This document shows positions 29,455 to 38,885 of a DNA stretch of 64,000 nt, piece after piece (position 1 is the first letter of the stretch; each line of letters starts with the position of its first letter). Position numbers and translations under genes: made by a program. Below the pieces are notes generated by a model. The model had not been told where the DNA came from. It ran no database searches and saw only the letters and a list, made by a program, of their open reading frames with translations. Source of the stretch: Vogesella indigofera (GTDB taxonomy: Bacteria; Pseudomonadota; Gammaproteobacteria; Burkholderiales; Chromobacteriaceae); NCBI RefSeq assembly GCF_028548395.1, contig NZ_JAQQLA010000004.1, forward strand, positions 941,970 to 1,005,969, given 5' to 3'.

Positions 29455-30030
29455 TTAAACGAAAATTTGTCGTATATCCCATATTTGATTGCCACCTCGG
29501 AGAGCATCAAAAGCTTTTTGAGCTTCGCTTGACCGGATGAGAGGGAACTTGCCTTGAAAAGATTTCTCAGGTGCACACCACTCTGCTGTAGGTGCTAGCG
29601 AGTGAAACTGTCGACAAACAAAGGGCCTAGCAGAATAGATACTGCAAGCATTGCTCTTTAGGAAAGGGCAAGGAACACCATGAAATTCTGAATTTGAGAG
29701 TGGTTGCTTCAAGCGTTTTCGTTTGGCATGAATCTCAATATACTGAATCTCAATCTCACTGACTGTCACCGCAATATGACAACAGTTTGAACACCCTTTT
29801 TTGCACGGAGTAGCAGGAGCGACATGGCTGCCTATGTCGTCCAAAAGCTCGTACACTGCTGCTAGTTTCTTGAGCGGTGCGATCTTGGCCTGCTCTAATC
29901 GATCACTGATACCAGCTTCCTGCTTTAATAGTCTCACTGGGAATGATGCAATTTGTCGCTCGCAATTAGATTGCGCATACGCCTGGTCTTCCTTGAGGCC
30001 CATATTTAGTCCATAACGGAGGAGTGACAC
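29455..30030 (-). CDS. YkgJ-family cysteine cluster protein
   Basis: 191 residues with the YkgJ/UPF0153 pattern: PCKKGCSNCCHIAV, then GVPCPFLKSNACSIYSARPFVCRQFHS and a final Trp-Cys. Seven or more cysteines are spaced for zinc or Fe-S binding. The GTG at 30030 is chosen for an AGGA five bases upstream; an ATG at 30003 is also possible. The family is of unknown function. Placed at the end of the low-GC part of the island. Confidence 0.75.
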   Translation of the reverse strand: MSLLRYGLNMGLKEDQAYAQSNCERQIASFPVRLLKQEAGISDRLEQAKIAPLKKLAAVYELLDDIGSHVAPATPCKKGCSNCCHIAVTVSEIEIQYIEIHAKRKRLKQPLSNSEFHGVPCPFLKSNACSIYSARPFVCRQFHSLAPTAEWCAPEKSFQGKFPLIRSSEAQKAFDALRGGNQIWDIRQIFV

Positions 30031-30359
30031 GAAGATCCTATCGGAGCAGTCGTACAGTTATGCTGCTAATCGCATTGTCGAGTGACTGCAACAGTCTGAG
30101 CCACCATGCTAGCACAAACGCATGACGGGCCGCTTTGGCGATCTGTGGCTGGATCAACAGCACCGGGAACAGGGCGTCGGCTGTAGCAGTCATCCGCTTC
30201 GGTGGCATGATGGGTCTAGTTTTTGCAGGGCAATGGACTTCCAATCATAGGTCCACGTCGTCCATGAGTACCTGATCTGTCCACAGCCCCCACCCGGGGT
30301 GTGCTGCTACTGCACGTAAGCTATGCTTTCCTTGGATAATGCGAGACAATGTGGGCATT
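30031..30359. other. Non-coding stretch, about 330 bp
   Basis: Lies between the divergent YkgJ-like gene and ietA. It should hold promoters for both, though I see no strong -35/-10 pair. A 68-residue minus-strand frame at 30038-30244 has no ribosome binding site or family resemblance. GC rises here relative to the left block, suggesting a junction between two acquired segments. Confidence 0.45.
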
Positions 30360-31358
30360 ATGGCTAACGGCGATCAACTCAAAGCACTACTGCGCTCTTT
30401 CGCGGATGGCGACGACCGCCACTTCTACTCTGTGGCGATGCAAATGGCTGCCCATGAAGCAAAGCAGGGGCACGGCAGATTGGCAGAGGAGATGCGCGAG
30501 CTGATCGATGCTGCAAAGGCGCGCCGTAATACCAGTTTAGCCGATAGTGCCATACCAATGGCTCGGCCAAAGGGCGAGCTTGCTTCGCTGCTTAGCGTCT
30601 CTTACCCATCCCAACGACTGTCGAACATGGTGCTCTCCGAATCGCTGCTTGCTGCGTTGCAGCAAGTGCTGAAAGAGCAGCGTCACTTTGCCAAACTGCG
30701 CAGCCACGGTCTGCATCCAAGGCGTAAGCTGCTCCTTGTAGGGCCGTCCGGCACCGGCAAGACAATGACTGCCGCCACCTTGGCAGGAGAGTTGGGTATT
30801 CCCTTGTTCGTTGTACGCTTAGATGCCTTGATCACCAAGTTCATGGGTGAAACCGCTGCAAAGCTACGTCAAGTGTTCGATGCCGTGTCGTCTACACGGG
30901 GGGTGTACTTCTTTGATGAGTTTGACGCAATCGGTAGTCAGCGGGGCATGGCCAATGATGTCGGTGAGATCCGCCGCATATTGAACAGCTTCCTCCTGAT
31001 GATTGAGCAGGACGATTCCAGCAGCGTGATCGTCGCAGCTACGAACCATCCGGATATCCTGGATGAGGCGCTGTTTCGCCGCTTCGACGACGTGATCGAA
31101 TACCACGTGCCGGCACGTGAGGAGATTCAGGCACTACTGCGTATGCGTTTGGCTAGCTATCTTAAGTCCCCCAAGGCGTTCGCCAACTTAGCCACCGAGG
31201 CTGAAGGCTTGAGCCATGCTGAAATCACCCGAGCAATCGACGACGCAGTCAAGGAAGCTGTGATGCATGATCAAGCCAACGTGCCTGCTGACTCACTGCG
31301 GCAGCTACTACAGCTGCGTCATACCGTACGGCGACGCACTATCGCAAGCAAAGCATAA
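30360..31358 (+). CDS. ietA: AAA+ ATPase, IetA-like defence component
   Basis: A 332-residue classic AAA ATPase. Walker A GPSGTGKT at 128-135, Walker B YFFDEFDA near 183-190, sensor AATNHPDI and RRFDDVIEYHVPAREE with the arginine fingers. The pairing with a subtilase gene 15 bp downstream is that of ietAS, described in an Agrobacterium plasmid as an incompatibility/exclusion toxin-antitoxin pair and later listed among anti-phage systems. IetA is the ATPase partner. Start ATG at 30360 fits relatives (MANGDQL); an ATG seven codons earlier (30339) is open. Confidence 0.8.
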   Translation: MANGDQLKALLRSFADGDDRHFYSVAMQMAAHEAKQGHGRLAEEMRELIDAAKARRNTSLADSAIPMARPKGELASLLSVSYPSQRLSNMVLSESLLAALQQVLKEQRHFAKLRSHGLHPRRKLLLVGPSGTGKTMTAATLAGELGIPLFVVRLDALITKFMGETAAKLRQVFDAVSSTRGVYFFDEFDAIGSQRGMANDVGEIRRILNSFLLMIEQDDSSSVIVAATNHPDILDEALFRRFDDVIEYHVPAREEIQALLRMRLASYLKSPKAFANLATEAEGLSHAEITRAIDDAVKEAVMHDQANVPADSLRQLLQLRHTVRRRTIASKA

Positions 31359-31373
31359 GGAATTCACCAACGC

Positions 31374-33872
31374 ATGGCTTTAGAGGATTACGACCGCCCC
31401 CACCTTCTTCCCCAGAGTACGCGTACCCGTGAAGGATTTACCGCTTATGGCGGCGGCGGCAGTACCGAAGTGCCTCGGCTGGAACGCCAGGCACATGCGA
31501 GAACGCTAAGAGCACAATTGGCGCAAGTTGCTTCTGCGCAGCGACAGCGGGTGGCTGAGCAACATGCAGCTGATGTCCAGACCGCAATAGGTATCCAGGT
31601 CGAATTTCTAAGCCAGCAAGGCGTCGAGATGGCCGCTGCTAGCCTTGCCCGGGATAATCAGGGCATTGAGCTTCTGAATGTACGACAATCAGACAATCAG
31701 GTGCTGGCTACCGTTTTTGTTCCTCAAGACAAATTACTGCATTTCGAAAAGCTCATTACCGCGTACGCCGAATACAAAACAAACAAGAATGGTAGACCGC
31801 TAGATAACCAGCCATTGGTTGATGCCATTAGCGCAATCCGTGTGGCGACATTCCAGTCGCTATGGACCGATAGTACAGAAGCTTTACCTGCGAACGACGA
31901 CGAAGCGATCTGGTGGGAGGCTTGGTTACCTGCTGGCAACCATAGGGAACAAGTGCTAGCTGACTTTCGTAAGTTGGTCGACATGTCTGGCTTGAGCATG
32001 AGTGAGCGTGTACTACATTTCCCTGAGCGATCAGTGGTACAGGTACATGGAAGTAAAGCTCAGTTGCTGCAGTCCGCGTTAGTGCTCAACATGATTGCCG
32101 AGCTGCGGCGCGCCAAAACCACGGCGGAATTTTTTAATACACAACGGACTGATGAACAAGCGGAGTGGGCTGCAAACCTTGAGGGCCGTCTCGCGCCAAT
32201 GCTCGTCGCTGACACCTATGTAACCTTGTTGGACACTGGGGTAAATCATGGCCATCCACTGTTGGCACCGATGGTGGCCGATGCGGATAGGCACAGTGTC
32301 GAGCCGGGCTGGGGGCCTGATGATCAGAACGGCCATGGAACCGAACTTGCAGGCCTGTCACTGATCGGTGATCTTGTTTTGGCCCTGGAAGGGGAGGAAT
32401 CGATTGAAATTCCACATCGGCTTGAGTCGGTAAAAATCCTACGCTGGCCTGGTGATAACGAAGGCGAATCCTATGGCGCAATTACTGCCGAAGCGGTTGG
32501 GCGGGTAGAGGTTACCGACCCCGCACGGCGACGAGTATTTGCGATGGCTGTTTCCTCTCCCGATGGGCGTGACCGCGGACGACCATCGTCATGGTCTGCA
32601 GAGATCGACCGGCTTGCTTCTGACTACGCTGGTCAAGGCGAAAGACCCCGCCTGTTTGTGCTCTGTGCTGGCAATACAATGGACTCTGCTGCTTGGACGG
32701 AGTATCCGACTAGCCTTTATACAAATACGGTGCACGATCCTGGGCAGTCCTGGAATGCACTTACCGTTGGAGCCTATACCCAACTTACTACGATCACTGA
32801 GGCCGGCGCCCAGCATTACCAGCCGATTGCACCAGCGAACGGACTCAGTCCCTACACGACGACATCAGTGACGTGGCAGTCAGATTGGCCGTTTAAGCCG
32901 GACATCGTCATGGAGGGTGGTAATGCGGGAGTGGATGAAGCGGCAAACTTTGCCTCCCAATTTGACAGCCTCTCCCTACTGACAACATGCCATGAGCCGC
33001 ATGAGCGGCTTTTCTCCGTAAGCTGGGCAACTAGTGCCGCAACGGCACTAGCCGCTGGCATGGCGGCACGGGTCAAGGCGGCCTACCCAACATTCTGGCC
33101 AGAAACGGTGCGAGCATTGATGGTGCACTCGGCTCGATGGACCCAGCCTATGCTCGACGCCTATATCCCAAACGGGGTCGTCAACCGCGATAATCTGAAG
33201 CAACTTCTACGACATTGCGGCTATGGTGTACCTAGTCTTGAGCGAGCCCTCTATAGTGCTGGCAACTCACTGACAATGGTCGTGCAGGATCAGCTCCAGC
33301 CATTCCATAAAGCAAACGGGAAGGTTCGCACCTGCGACATGCATCTGCACGACCTTCCATGGCCAACCGATATCCTGGAGGCCCTAGGTGACACCCAGGT
33401 CACTTTGCGGGTGACCCTGTCATATTTCATTGAGCCCAACCCCGGCGAGCGGGGTGGTATCGACAAATACGCCTATCAATCTCACTCCCTCCGATTCGAA
33501 GTGAGGCGGCCCTTGGAAAATGAGGCGTCTTTCCGTGGTCGCATTAATGCTCAAGCGGCCGACGAAGAGCAGGGGCTGCCCGGAGCTGCCGTTGGGGACC
33601 CAAACTGGTTCATAGGGAAACGCTTACGTGCTCGCGGGTCAATGCTTTCCGATAGTTGGACCGGGACTGCTGCCGAACTGGCCAGCAGGGGTCAATTGGC
33701 GGTGTATCCTGCAATGGGCTGGTGGCGGAATCGGCCGGGTCATGAACGCTATAACCGGGTAGCCCGGTATGCGTTGATAGTATCGATTGAGGCACCAGCA
33801 GTTGAGCAGGACTTGTACGCTAGCATCGAGCAGCAAATTGCTGTTCAGGGGCATGTTCAAATTCAGGTCTAG
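31374..33872 (+). CDS. ietS: Subtilisin-like serine protease, IetS-like defence component
   Basis: An 832-residue S8-family protease without signal peptide, hence cytoplasmic. The triad is visible: D287 in LLDTGVNHGHP, H321 in NGHGTELAG, and S555 in WATSAATALAAG, with oxyanion Asn435 in CAGNTMD. The N-terminal 260 residues and C-terminal 220 residues are unfamiliar and may sense the trigger or hold the ATPase. It is in one operon with ietA. Family work assigns the toxic activity to IetS; the mode of activation is not known from this sequence. Confidence 0.8.
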   Translation: MALEDYDRPHLLPQSTRTREGFTAYGGGGSTEVPRLERQAHARTLRAQLAQVASAQRQRVAEQHAADVQTAIGIQVEFLSQQGVEMAAASLARDNQGIELLNVRQSDNQVLATVFVPQDKLLHFEKLITAYAEYKTNKNGRPLDNQPLVDAISAIRVATFQSLWTDSTEALPANDDEAIWWEAWLPAGNHREQVLADFRKLVDMSGLSMSERVLHFPERSVVQVHGSKAQLLQSALVLNMIAELRRAKTTAEFFNTQRTDEQAEWAANLEGRLAPMLVADTYVTLLDTGVNHGHPLLAPMVADADRHSVEPGWGPDDQNGHGTELAGLSLIGDLVLALEGEESIEIPHRLESVKILRWPGDNEGESYGAITAEAVGRVEVTDPARRRVFAMAVSSPDGRDRGRPSSWSAEIDRLASDYAGQGERPRLFVLCAGNTMDSAAWTEYPTSLYTNTVHDPGQSWNALTVGAYTQLTTITEAGAQHYQPIAPANGLSPYTTTSVTWQSDWPFKPDIVMEGGNAGVDEAANFASQFDSLSLLTTCHEPHERLFSVSWATSAATALAAGMAARVKAAYPTFWPETVRALMVHSARWTQPMLDAYIPNGVVNRDNLKQLLRHCGYGVPSLERALYSAGNSLTMVVQDQLQPFHKANGKVRTCDMHLHDLPWPTDILEALGDTQVTLRVTLSYFIEPNPGERGGIDKYAYQSHSLRFEVRRPLENEASFRGRINAQAADEEQGLPGAAVGDPNWFIGKRLRARGSMLSDSWTGTAAELASRGQLAVYPAMGWWRNRPGHERYNRVARYALIVSIEAPAVEQDLYASIEQQIAVQGHVQIQV

Positions 33873-33980
33873 GTCGAGTACTGCAGATGTTGGAACCGAA
33901 AACCTCTGTCATCAATATCAATTGATATGCGGGTGCCAGTGCCAAAGTAAGTTCTGTTATGCATCACAAGGGGAACTAGT

Positions 33981-35000
33981 GTGGGTGGAATGAACTTCGG
34001 TCCGGGAGTATTGGCTGATGGACTATCCGAGACTGCAGGATACAAAGCAGGTCTTGCACTCTCTATCGAAGAGCTCTGTGATCACCTCACCGGAACTGAG
34101 TATCCCGACATAATACGTCGGTCTGAAGAGTATGGAACTAGGCTGCGTTCAGAAGAGTATGAGGCGCTGTTTTACAAGCTCCTATATCGAATTGGCTACA
34201 CAGAAGAAGAGTATGACGGCGATCATATAGGTATTAAGCGTATTCACAAATATCGCCGAATGAACCTGCTCCACGAGTATGAGGGGATGCACATAATTTT
34301 CAGAGAGATGTGGATGGATTTGATAAATAAGACTTTGGCCAAAGGCTCCAAAGCAATCGACCCAACCCCATTCCTGATTAAGTGTCGCGAACAGTTCGGT
34401 AAAGTTGGTCTCCAAATGGCTATGGAACAAATTGAAGTGATGAATCGTGCATTCACACTTAGTCCGCATTCCATTGGCCGCTCCGTTGATTGGACAAGCC
34501 CGCTTGCGTTGAAGAAGCTTTTTACGGGTGCCCGTGATGATCCGGAAGGTGGCAAGTTCATCGACCAGCGCTTTGTGAACTATTTGTCGAATAATCATGA
34601 GCGGATGCCAGAAATACATTGGAGAAAGTTCGAAGAGCTTACTGCTGAGTTTTTTCACCGTGAGGGATACCAGGTAAAGCTTGGGCCTGGAAGCAACGAC
34701 GATGGTGTAGACGTTCGCGTATGGAAGCAGGATTCTGATCCGGCAGACAAGCCTCTTTGTTTAGTGCAATGTAAACGTCAAAAGGCCAAAGTGGATCGGG
34801 TTATCGTAAAGGGGTTGCATGCCGATGTTGAGTATGAAGGTGCGGAGTACGGCGTGATTGTTACAACTTCCGAACTCAGCCCAGCGGCTCGAAGTACAGT
34901 TACTGCGCGTGGTTATCCGATACGAGAGGTAGAAAGAGAAGGGCTAAAAAAATGGCTTTCTGTACTACGCACACCGGGTACAGGAATCATCAGGCTGTAG
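33981..35000 (+). CDS. Restriction-endonuclease-like protein with Mrr-type catalytic domain
   Basis: 339 residues. The C-terminal 130 residues are a PD-(D/E)xK domain of the Mrr_cat type: FEELTAEFF (E219), DDGVDVRVW (D244) and LVQCKRQKAK (Q263-x-K265), then VIVTTSELSPAARSTV. The first 200 residues are helical, acidic and unrecognised. GTG at 33981 has AAGGGG seven bases upstream; an ATG at 33990 is an alternative. It follows ietS by 108 bp on the same strand, so it may be a separate modification-dependent nuclease or an accessory of the same defence unit. Confidence 0.75.
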   Translation: MGGMNFGPGVLADGLSETAGYKAGLALSIEELCDHLTGTEYPDIIRRSEEYGTRLRSEEYEALFYKLLYRIGYTEEEYDGDHIGIKRIHKYRRMNLLHEYEGMHIIFREMWMDLINKTLAKGSKAIDPTPFLIKCREQFGKVGLQMAMEQIEVMNRAFTLSPHSIGRSVDWTSPLALKKLFTGARDDPEGGKFIDQRFVNYLSNNHERMPEIHWRKFEELTAEFFHREGYQVKLGPGSNDDGVDVRVWKQDSDPADKPLCLVQCKRQKAKVDRVIVKGLHADVEYEGAEYGVIVTTSELSPAARSTVTARGYPIREVEREGLKKWLSVLRTPGTGIIRL

Positions 35001-35411
35001 TGATGCATGCGGACATCTAAAATCTCTGCTATATGGCCGTGCCTGCAGCCATCGCTATATTCGGCCAAGCCGGCCCACACCAATCTGCGTGCTAATGCGC
35101 TCCCAAAGATCATCATGGGGAAATCTCCCCATGGTTTGTGTTCTCAGGTGGGTCCATCCCCACAGCCATTGCAACAGCTTAAGCATGCCATCCTGGTACT
35201 GACTTCTTGTTGGCGGGCCTGCTTTCCACGCGGGAACCACGGGGATGCTAAACCCGAACAGGCAATCAAAACCTTTCTTCCCATACATGAGGTGCTGCTT
35301 GGCCCTGTAGATGTCATCCTGGGAGTGCAAGGGGCCTTCGTCCACCACGTTGGAGAGGACGTCATTGAGCATGCTCACTCCATGAATAAAGACCCCTGCA
35401 TCTAACTCGCA
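35001..35411. other. Possible gene remnant between the Mrr-type gene and the TniQ-like gene
   Basis: 411 bp without a clear intact gene. The minus strand is open from about 35405 down to a stop at 35055, and its translation (QYQDGMLKLLQWLWGW, GRFPHDDLWERISTQIG) looks protein-like, but there is no start of its own: upstream it runs antisense through the next gene. It may be the 3' remnant of a gene cut off where the TniQ-like gene begins. Alternatively it is chance openness. I cannot identify it. Confidence 0.35.
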
Positions 35412-36944
35412 TTGGCCATTCTCCCAGACAGTCCTACTGAAAATCTTGGCGTTGAAGACCTCAAAAAATTCAGCAGCCAACCCCCGGTGCTTGAACGCCC
35501 CCCCTGCGATCAGCATGCACTTGTATACCCTTTCCATGGGTTGACGATTGCCCAGTTGCAAACGCTGATCCGCTATCTGGGGGTATATCTGGACCCGGCT
35601 GCTAATTTTAGGCCGCTCAAGATTGCCCGAGGCGGCGCCATGGAGGTTTCTTGGGCGATTTCGTCGCTGGCTGCCGAGATCCTGGTGGTCTGGCCCGAGA
35701 AATTCCACCTGGCGCTCGATGTGCTGCAAAGTAATGGTGGCGAAGCAAAAAACAGCCTGAAGGCTGTTTTCAAGGAGGCGTACCAGTACCTTTACCAAGG
35801 TGGTCTGCGTGGTGGCGTCTATCGCCCGATGCGTGAGGCCTTCGAGCAGTGGGTGACCCATAGTTGGAAGGGGATACTCGCCCGGCGTAATCGACGCCTG
35901 ACAGATTCTGTGCTGGAAAACGCGCATTGGATCCCGGGCAAGGCAGCAGCGGATCGGCTTGGCATCTCGATGGCCAGGCTGCGCTATCTCGTCCGCTCCG
36001 GTCAACTAGATGGCCAGGAGACAATCAGTGCCAAGGGCCGGCATTTCCTGATGGTACGGAAAGACCAGCTGGCACGAGTGGAGGAGGAGCTGGCTGGAGA
36101 AGTCACCTTGGGTAAGGCCATGGAGATTCTTGGGCTGGGCAAAGTCAGGATGAGGCGGATACTGAAACTGCTTTTCCCCTCTGCTCGGCGAGTGAACGAC
36201 CAGCAGCCTTTGCCATGGTGCATCTCCAGTACGGAGGTATACCAACTGGCGGAGCTGGGAGAGGAGCTGCCATGCGTTTACTACGTAGACGATGACGAGA
36301 TTTCGCTAGCCGATGTTCTGCATTACTGGCAGTGGAATGCTGACGAAATCGTGTCGTTGGTGGAGGAGGTCAAGGCGGGAGCGTTCGTGCTGACTAGAGC
36401 GCTTATCGGCAAAGCAGGTATCAGCCGCTGGGTATTCAAGCGCAAGGATCTGATCCAGTGGCGGGCCGCCATGCAAACAGACCGGGTCAATTGGGTTACG
36501 ATTCCTGAGCTGGCGGAAGTGCTAGGGGTGAAACAGCAGGTTGCTTACTGGCTCACCCAGAACGACTACATCCGCTCTCACAAGCTAGGAACCAGAAAGC
36601 ACCATGGTTCACGGGTTCGGACGATCGATGTGGATCGCTTCCTCCGACAGCACATCTTCGGAACTGAGATTGCTGACAGGATTGGCCATTCACCCAGAAA
36701 GGCCATGCTCATGCTGAAGGCCGTGTCGATCTACCCGCTTCGCGGAACCAGCATCGAAGCATGCCGTCAGCTGGTCTATACTCGTTCTGAAGCACTTGAC
36801 CGGTTCATCGCCAAGCACAGCGTTGGCGACCTGACGAAGTGGCACGACACTGTGAAACGACGTGAGAAAGCTTGGGAGAGGATAATCTACGAAAATGGGA
36901 CGCCGATACCCGATCCGTCCCACTTTCGACTAGAACCTCGTTGA
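35412..36944 (+). CDS. TniQ/TnsD-like protein, probably 5'-truncated
   Basis: A 510-residue frame opening with TTG at 35412, nine bases after an in-frame stop. The body resembles the C-terminal part of TniQ/TnsD target-selection proteins of Tn7/Tn5053-like transposons: REAFEQWVTHSWKGILARRNRRL, then two or three helix-turn-helix-like blocks (KAAADRLGISMARLRYLVRSGQL; IPELAEVLGVKQQVAYWL). The N-terminal TniQ segment and its zinc-ribbon cysteines are not seen, and no tnsA, tnsB or tnsC is in the window. It could be a domesticated DNA-binding protein or a transposon remnant. Codon use matches the island. Confidence 0.5.
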   Translation: MAILPDSPTENLGVEDLKKFSSQPPVLERPPCDQHALVYPFHGLTIAQLQTLIRYLGVYLDPAANFRPLKIARGGAMEVSWAISSLAAEILVVWPEKFHLALDVLQSNGGEAKNSLKAVFKEAYQYLYQGGLRGGVYRPMREAFEQWVTHSWKGILARRNRRLTDSVLENAHWIPGKAAADRLGISMARLRYLVRSGQLDGQETISAKGRHFLMVRKDQLARVEEELAGEVTLGKAMEILGLGKVRMRRILKLLFPSARRVNDQQPLPWCISSTEVYQLAELGEELPCVYYVDDDEISLADVLHYWQWNADEIVSLVEEVKAGAFVLTRALIGKAGISRWVFKRKDLIQWRAAMQTDRVNWVTIPELAEVLGVKQQVAYWLTQNDYIRSHKLGTRKHHGSRVRTIDVDRFLRQHIFGTEIADRIGHSPRKAMLMLKAVSIYPLRGTSIEACRQLVYTRSEALDRFIAKHSVGDLTKWHDTVKRREKAWERIIYENGTPIPDPSHFRLEPR

Positions 36945-37013
36945 TCTGGCAAAGACCCAGATCTAGACGAAAATGGTATCCTACAGATATAAGTTTTTGT
37001 TTTTAAAAGAAAA

Positions 37014-37036
37014 AGCGGCCTTATGGCCGCTTTTTT
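37014..37036 (+). terminator. Rho-independent terminator after the TniQ-like gene
   Basis: AAGCGGCC-TTAT-GGCCGCTTTTTT, an 8-bp stem and a T-run. The A-run on the other side lets it work for minus-strand transcripts from the EcoRII-type gene as well. Confidence 0.88.
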
Positions 37037-37164
37037 ATTGGCTGATTACATTCGTAAAACTAATGTAATCACCACACATTGAGCTGTGATTAGCAGCGAA
37101 ATATAGTGAATCTTGGGCTTAGCAGCACTCAGCACCAACCTGGCCAGCCCAACTTACAGTGTTG

Positions 37165-38418
37165 CTAGATGGACTGTATTTCTTTGATCCGGTCGATAAA
37201 TCCTTGGAGGTCTTGAAGTGTTTCCTGTTGCCTTACGGTGTAGGTCTCATGAATGCTGGTGGGGATGACCAGCTGGAGATGATGAGACGCCATTTCATCG
37301 GTCTGGGTTTCACTGATAGAGGCTTCCAGCGTAACGAGGTGTTTTGACGGAATTCGGGCTGCTTCACTCAGTACCTGGCGCCAGCGATCCTTGCAGGTGG
37401 TCTTGGCGCCCAGCATGATGAGGTTGCCAGAAGGGAAGTCAGGATTGCTGTAGTCGGCAAAAGACGGGAAGAGGAAGTCCGGCTTGGCGTTGTTTTCAGT
37501 AACGTGTCCTTTTCCCCTGCCTTGTTGAAATTTCAGTTTGTGCAGTCTGAAGAGGTGGTCAAGATGGCCTTCGAAGGCATGGCCAACACGTGATTTGCGT
37601 CGGTTCTGGACACTGAGGGAGAAGCTGATGAACTCATCCACATCATCCCCGTTGTCTCCAAAACCGGCTCGCAGCCGGTCCTGAACCAGGTGGCGTTCAT
37701 AGATCCGGAAGAGCTTTTCTTCATGCTCCATCCAGCCCATCAAGGTGTCATCCGGTCGGGTGATCGGATCCACTTCTTTGGCAATGGACTCCCGTGCAAA
37801 TTGGGAAAAATCTGCTGTTCCAGGGAATACCACTCCGCCAAAGGCATTCACCAGCTGGCCAAGCCATTGGTCGTCTGCAACGGCTGGTTTGCTCAGTTCT
37901 ATACCCAGGTCTTCCAGCATCAGCCGTAACGGAAGCAGCAAGCTGATGGAGTCCAGCGTACCCGCCCGGAAACGCTCGTCGATCAGCCCCAGACCGAAGA
38001 GAGTACGGAGCTGGTTTTCGATGGAGCTGCCTGCCGGTGTGAAGACCATCAGCAGGGTGCCATCCTTCATTTTGGCGACGAGGAAGAAATCACCAGGGGA
38101 GAGTTGTTGGGTGACCTGGCTGTCATAGTAGTACAGCCGGTATTCCGGACTACGGTGGGCTACCTTGCGGCGGCTGTCATACCAAGTGACTTCACTTTCA
38201 CAGGTAAGAAGGGCTTCGTTTTCGTCCCGGATGTAGATCTGGCGTGCCTTGAAACGGAATTCTTCTGTCTTGCCGGGAGTGCCAAGCCATTGTTTGAATC
38301 CTGCTGCGGGTAGCCCACCGATTTCGTGCTGGTGGGAGCGGCCCGGGTCGGCATCCACGGCACTCAGGTATTTGGCGGCAACGCCTTCGAAGTAGTCACT
38401 GATTCTGTCGCTGAACAT
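37165..38418 (-). CDS. Type II restriction endonuclease, EcoRII family
   Basis: A 417-residue endonuclease (EcoRII is about 404). The C-terminal catalytic region matches EcoRII closely: SVQNRRKSRVGHAFEGHLDHLF, KPDFLFP (D314) and GAKTTCKDRWRQ (K339, K343), then VIPTSIHETY. The N-terminal 200 residues, the effector/DNA-binding part, differ more. EcoRII cuts before CCWGG, and the Dcm-type methylase in the same operon supports that specificity. It is the last gene of the operon and starts 55 bp inside the end of vsr. Confidence 0.88.
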   Translation of the reverse strand: MFSDRISDYFEGVAAKYLSAVDADPGRSHQHEIGGLPAAGFKQWLGTPGKTEEFRFKARQIYIRDENEALLTCESEVTWYDSRRKVAHRSPEYRLYYYDSQVTQQLSPGDFFLVAKMKDGTLLMVFTPAGSSIENQLRTLFGLGLIDERFRAGTLDSISLLLPLRLMLEDLGIELSKPAVADDQWLGQLVNAFGGVVFPGTADFSQFARESIAKEVDPITRPDDTLMGWMEHEEKLFRIYERHLVQDRLRAGFGDNGDDVDEFISFSLSVQNRRKSRVGHAFEGHLDHLFRLHKLKFQQGRGKGHVTENNAKPDFLFPSFADYSNPDFPSGNLIMLGAKTTCKDRWRQVLSEAARIPSKHLVTLEASISETQTDEMASHHLQLVIPTSIHETYTVRQQETLQDLQGFIDRIKEIQSI

Positions 38419-38885
38419 GGCAAGGGCTTCAATCCTGATTCGTCTATCTGGCTAGTAGACAAACCTTTTAGCAGCCAGTCCGTGACATAGTCAATCAACA
38501 TAAACAGTCCGATTGATCTATTCGATCTTGTCGCACACTCCCAAACGACCAGTATCCGCCAACCTTGCTTGACGAGTTCAGCATGCTGACTCTCGTCACG
38601 TAACTTGTTCTGGCCGATTTTCTGTAACCAGAATTCGGTACGAGTCTGTGGCACCTTGAAATAGCGGCAGTCATGCCCATGCCAGAAGCACCCATGGACA
38701 AAGATTACGGCCTTGTACTTCGGGAAAACCAGATCCGGTTTCCCAGGGAGATCCTTGACATGCAGGCGGTAGCGGAAACCGGCAGCATGGAGAGCTTTGC
38801 GGAGAACAAGCTCGGGCTTGGTATTTTTGCCCCGGATGCCGGACATCATCCGGCTTCGGGTGGCTTTGTCGACGATATCGGTCAC
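38364..38885 (-). CDS. vsr: Very short patch repair endonuclease Vsr
   Basis: 173 residues. It nicks 5' of the T in T:G mismatches left by deamination of 5-methylcytosine in CCWGG sites. Key residues fall at E. coli positions: D51 in GKPDLVFP, H64, C66, H69 and C73 in VHGCFWHGHDC. Start is the GTG at 38885, whose GTGA overlaps the stop of the upstream small gene; the frame stays open to an ATG at 38933, but that start is less likely. The C-terminal 30 residues run on beyond the usual family end and overlap the EcoRII-type gene. Confidence 0.93.
   Translation of the reverse strand: MTDIVDKATRSRMMSGIRGKNTKPELVLRKALHAAGFRYRLHVKDLPGKPDLVFPKYKAVIFVHGCFWHGHDCRYFKVPQTRTEFWLQKIGQNKLRDESQHAELVKQGWRILVVWECATRSNRSIGLFMLIDYVTDWLLKGLSTSQIDESGLKPLPCSATESVTTSKALPPNT

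Noticed and set aside
30038..30244. 68-residue minus-strand frame before ietA
   Set aside because: No ribosome binding site, no recognisable family, and it lies in the promoter region of two divergent genes.
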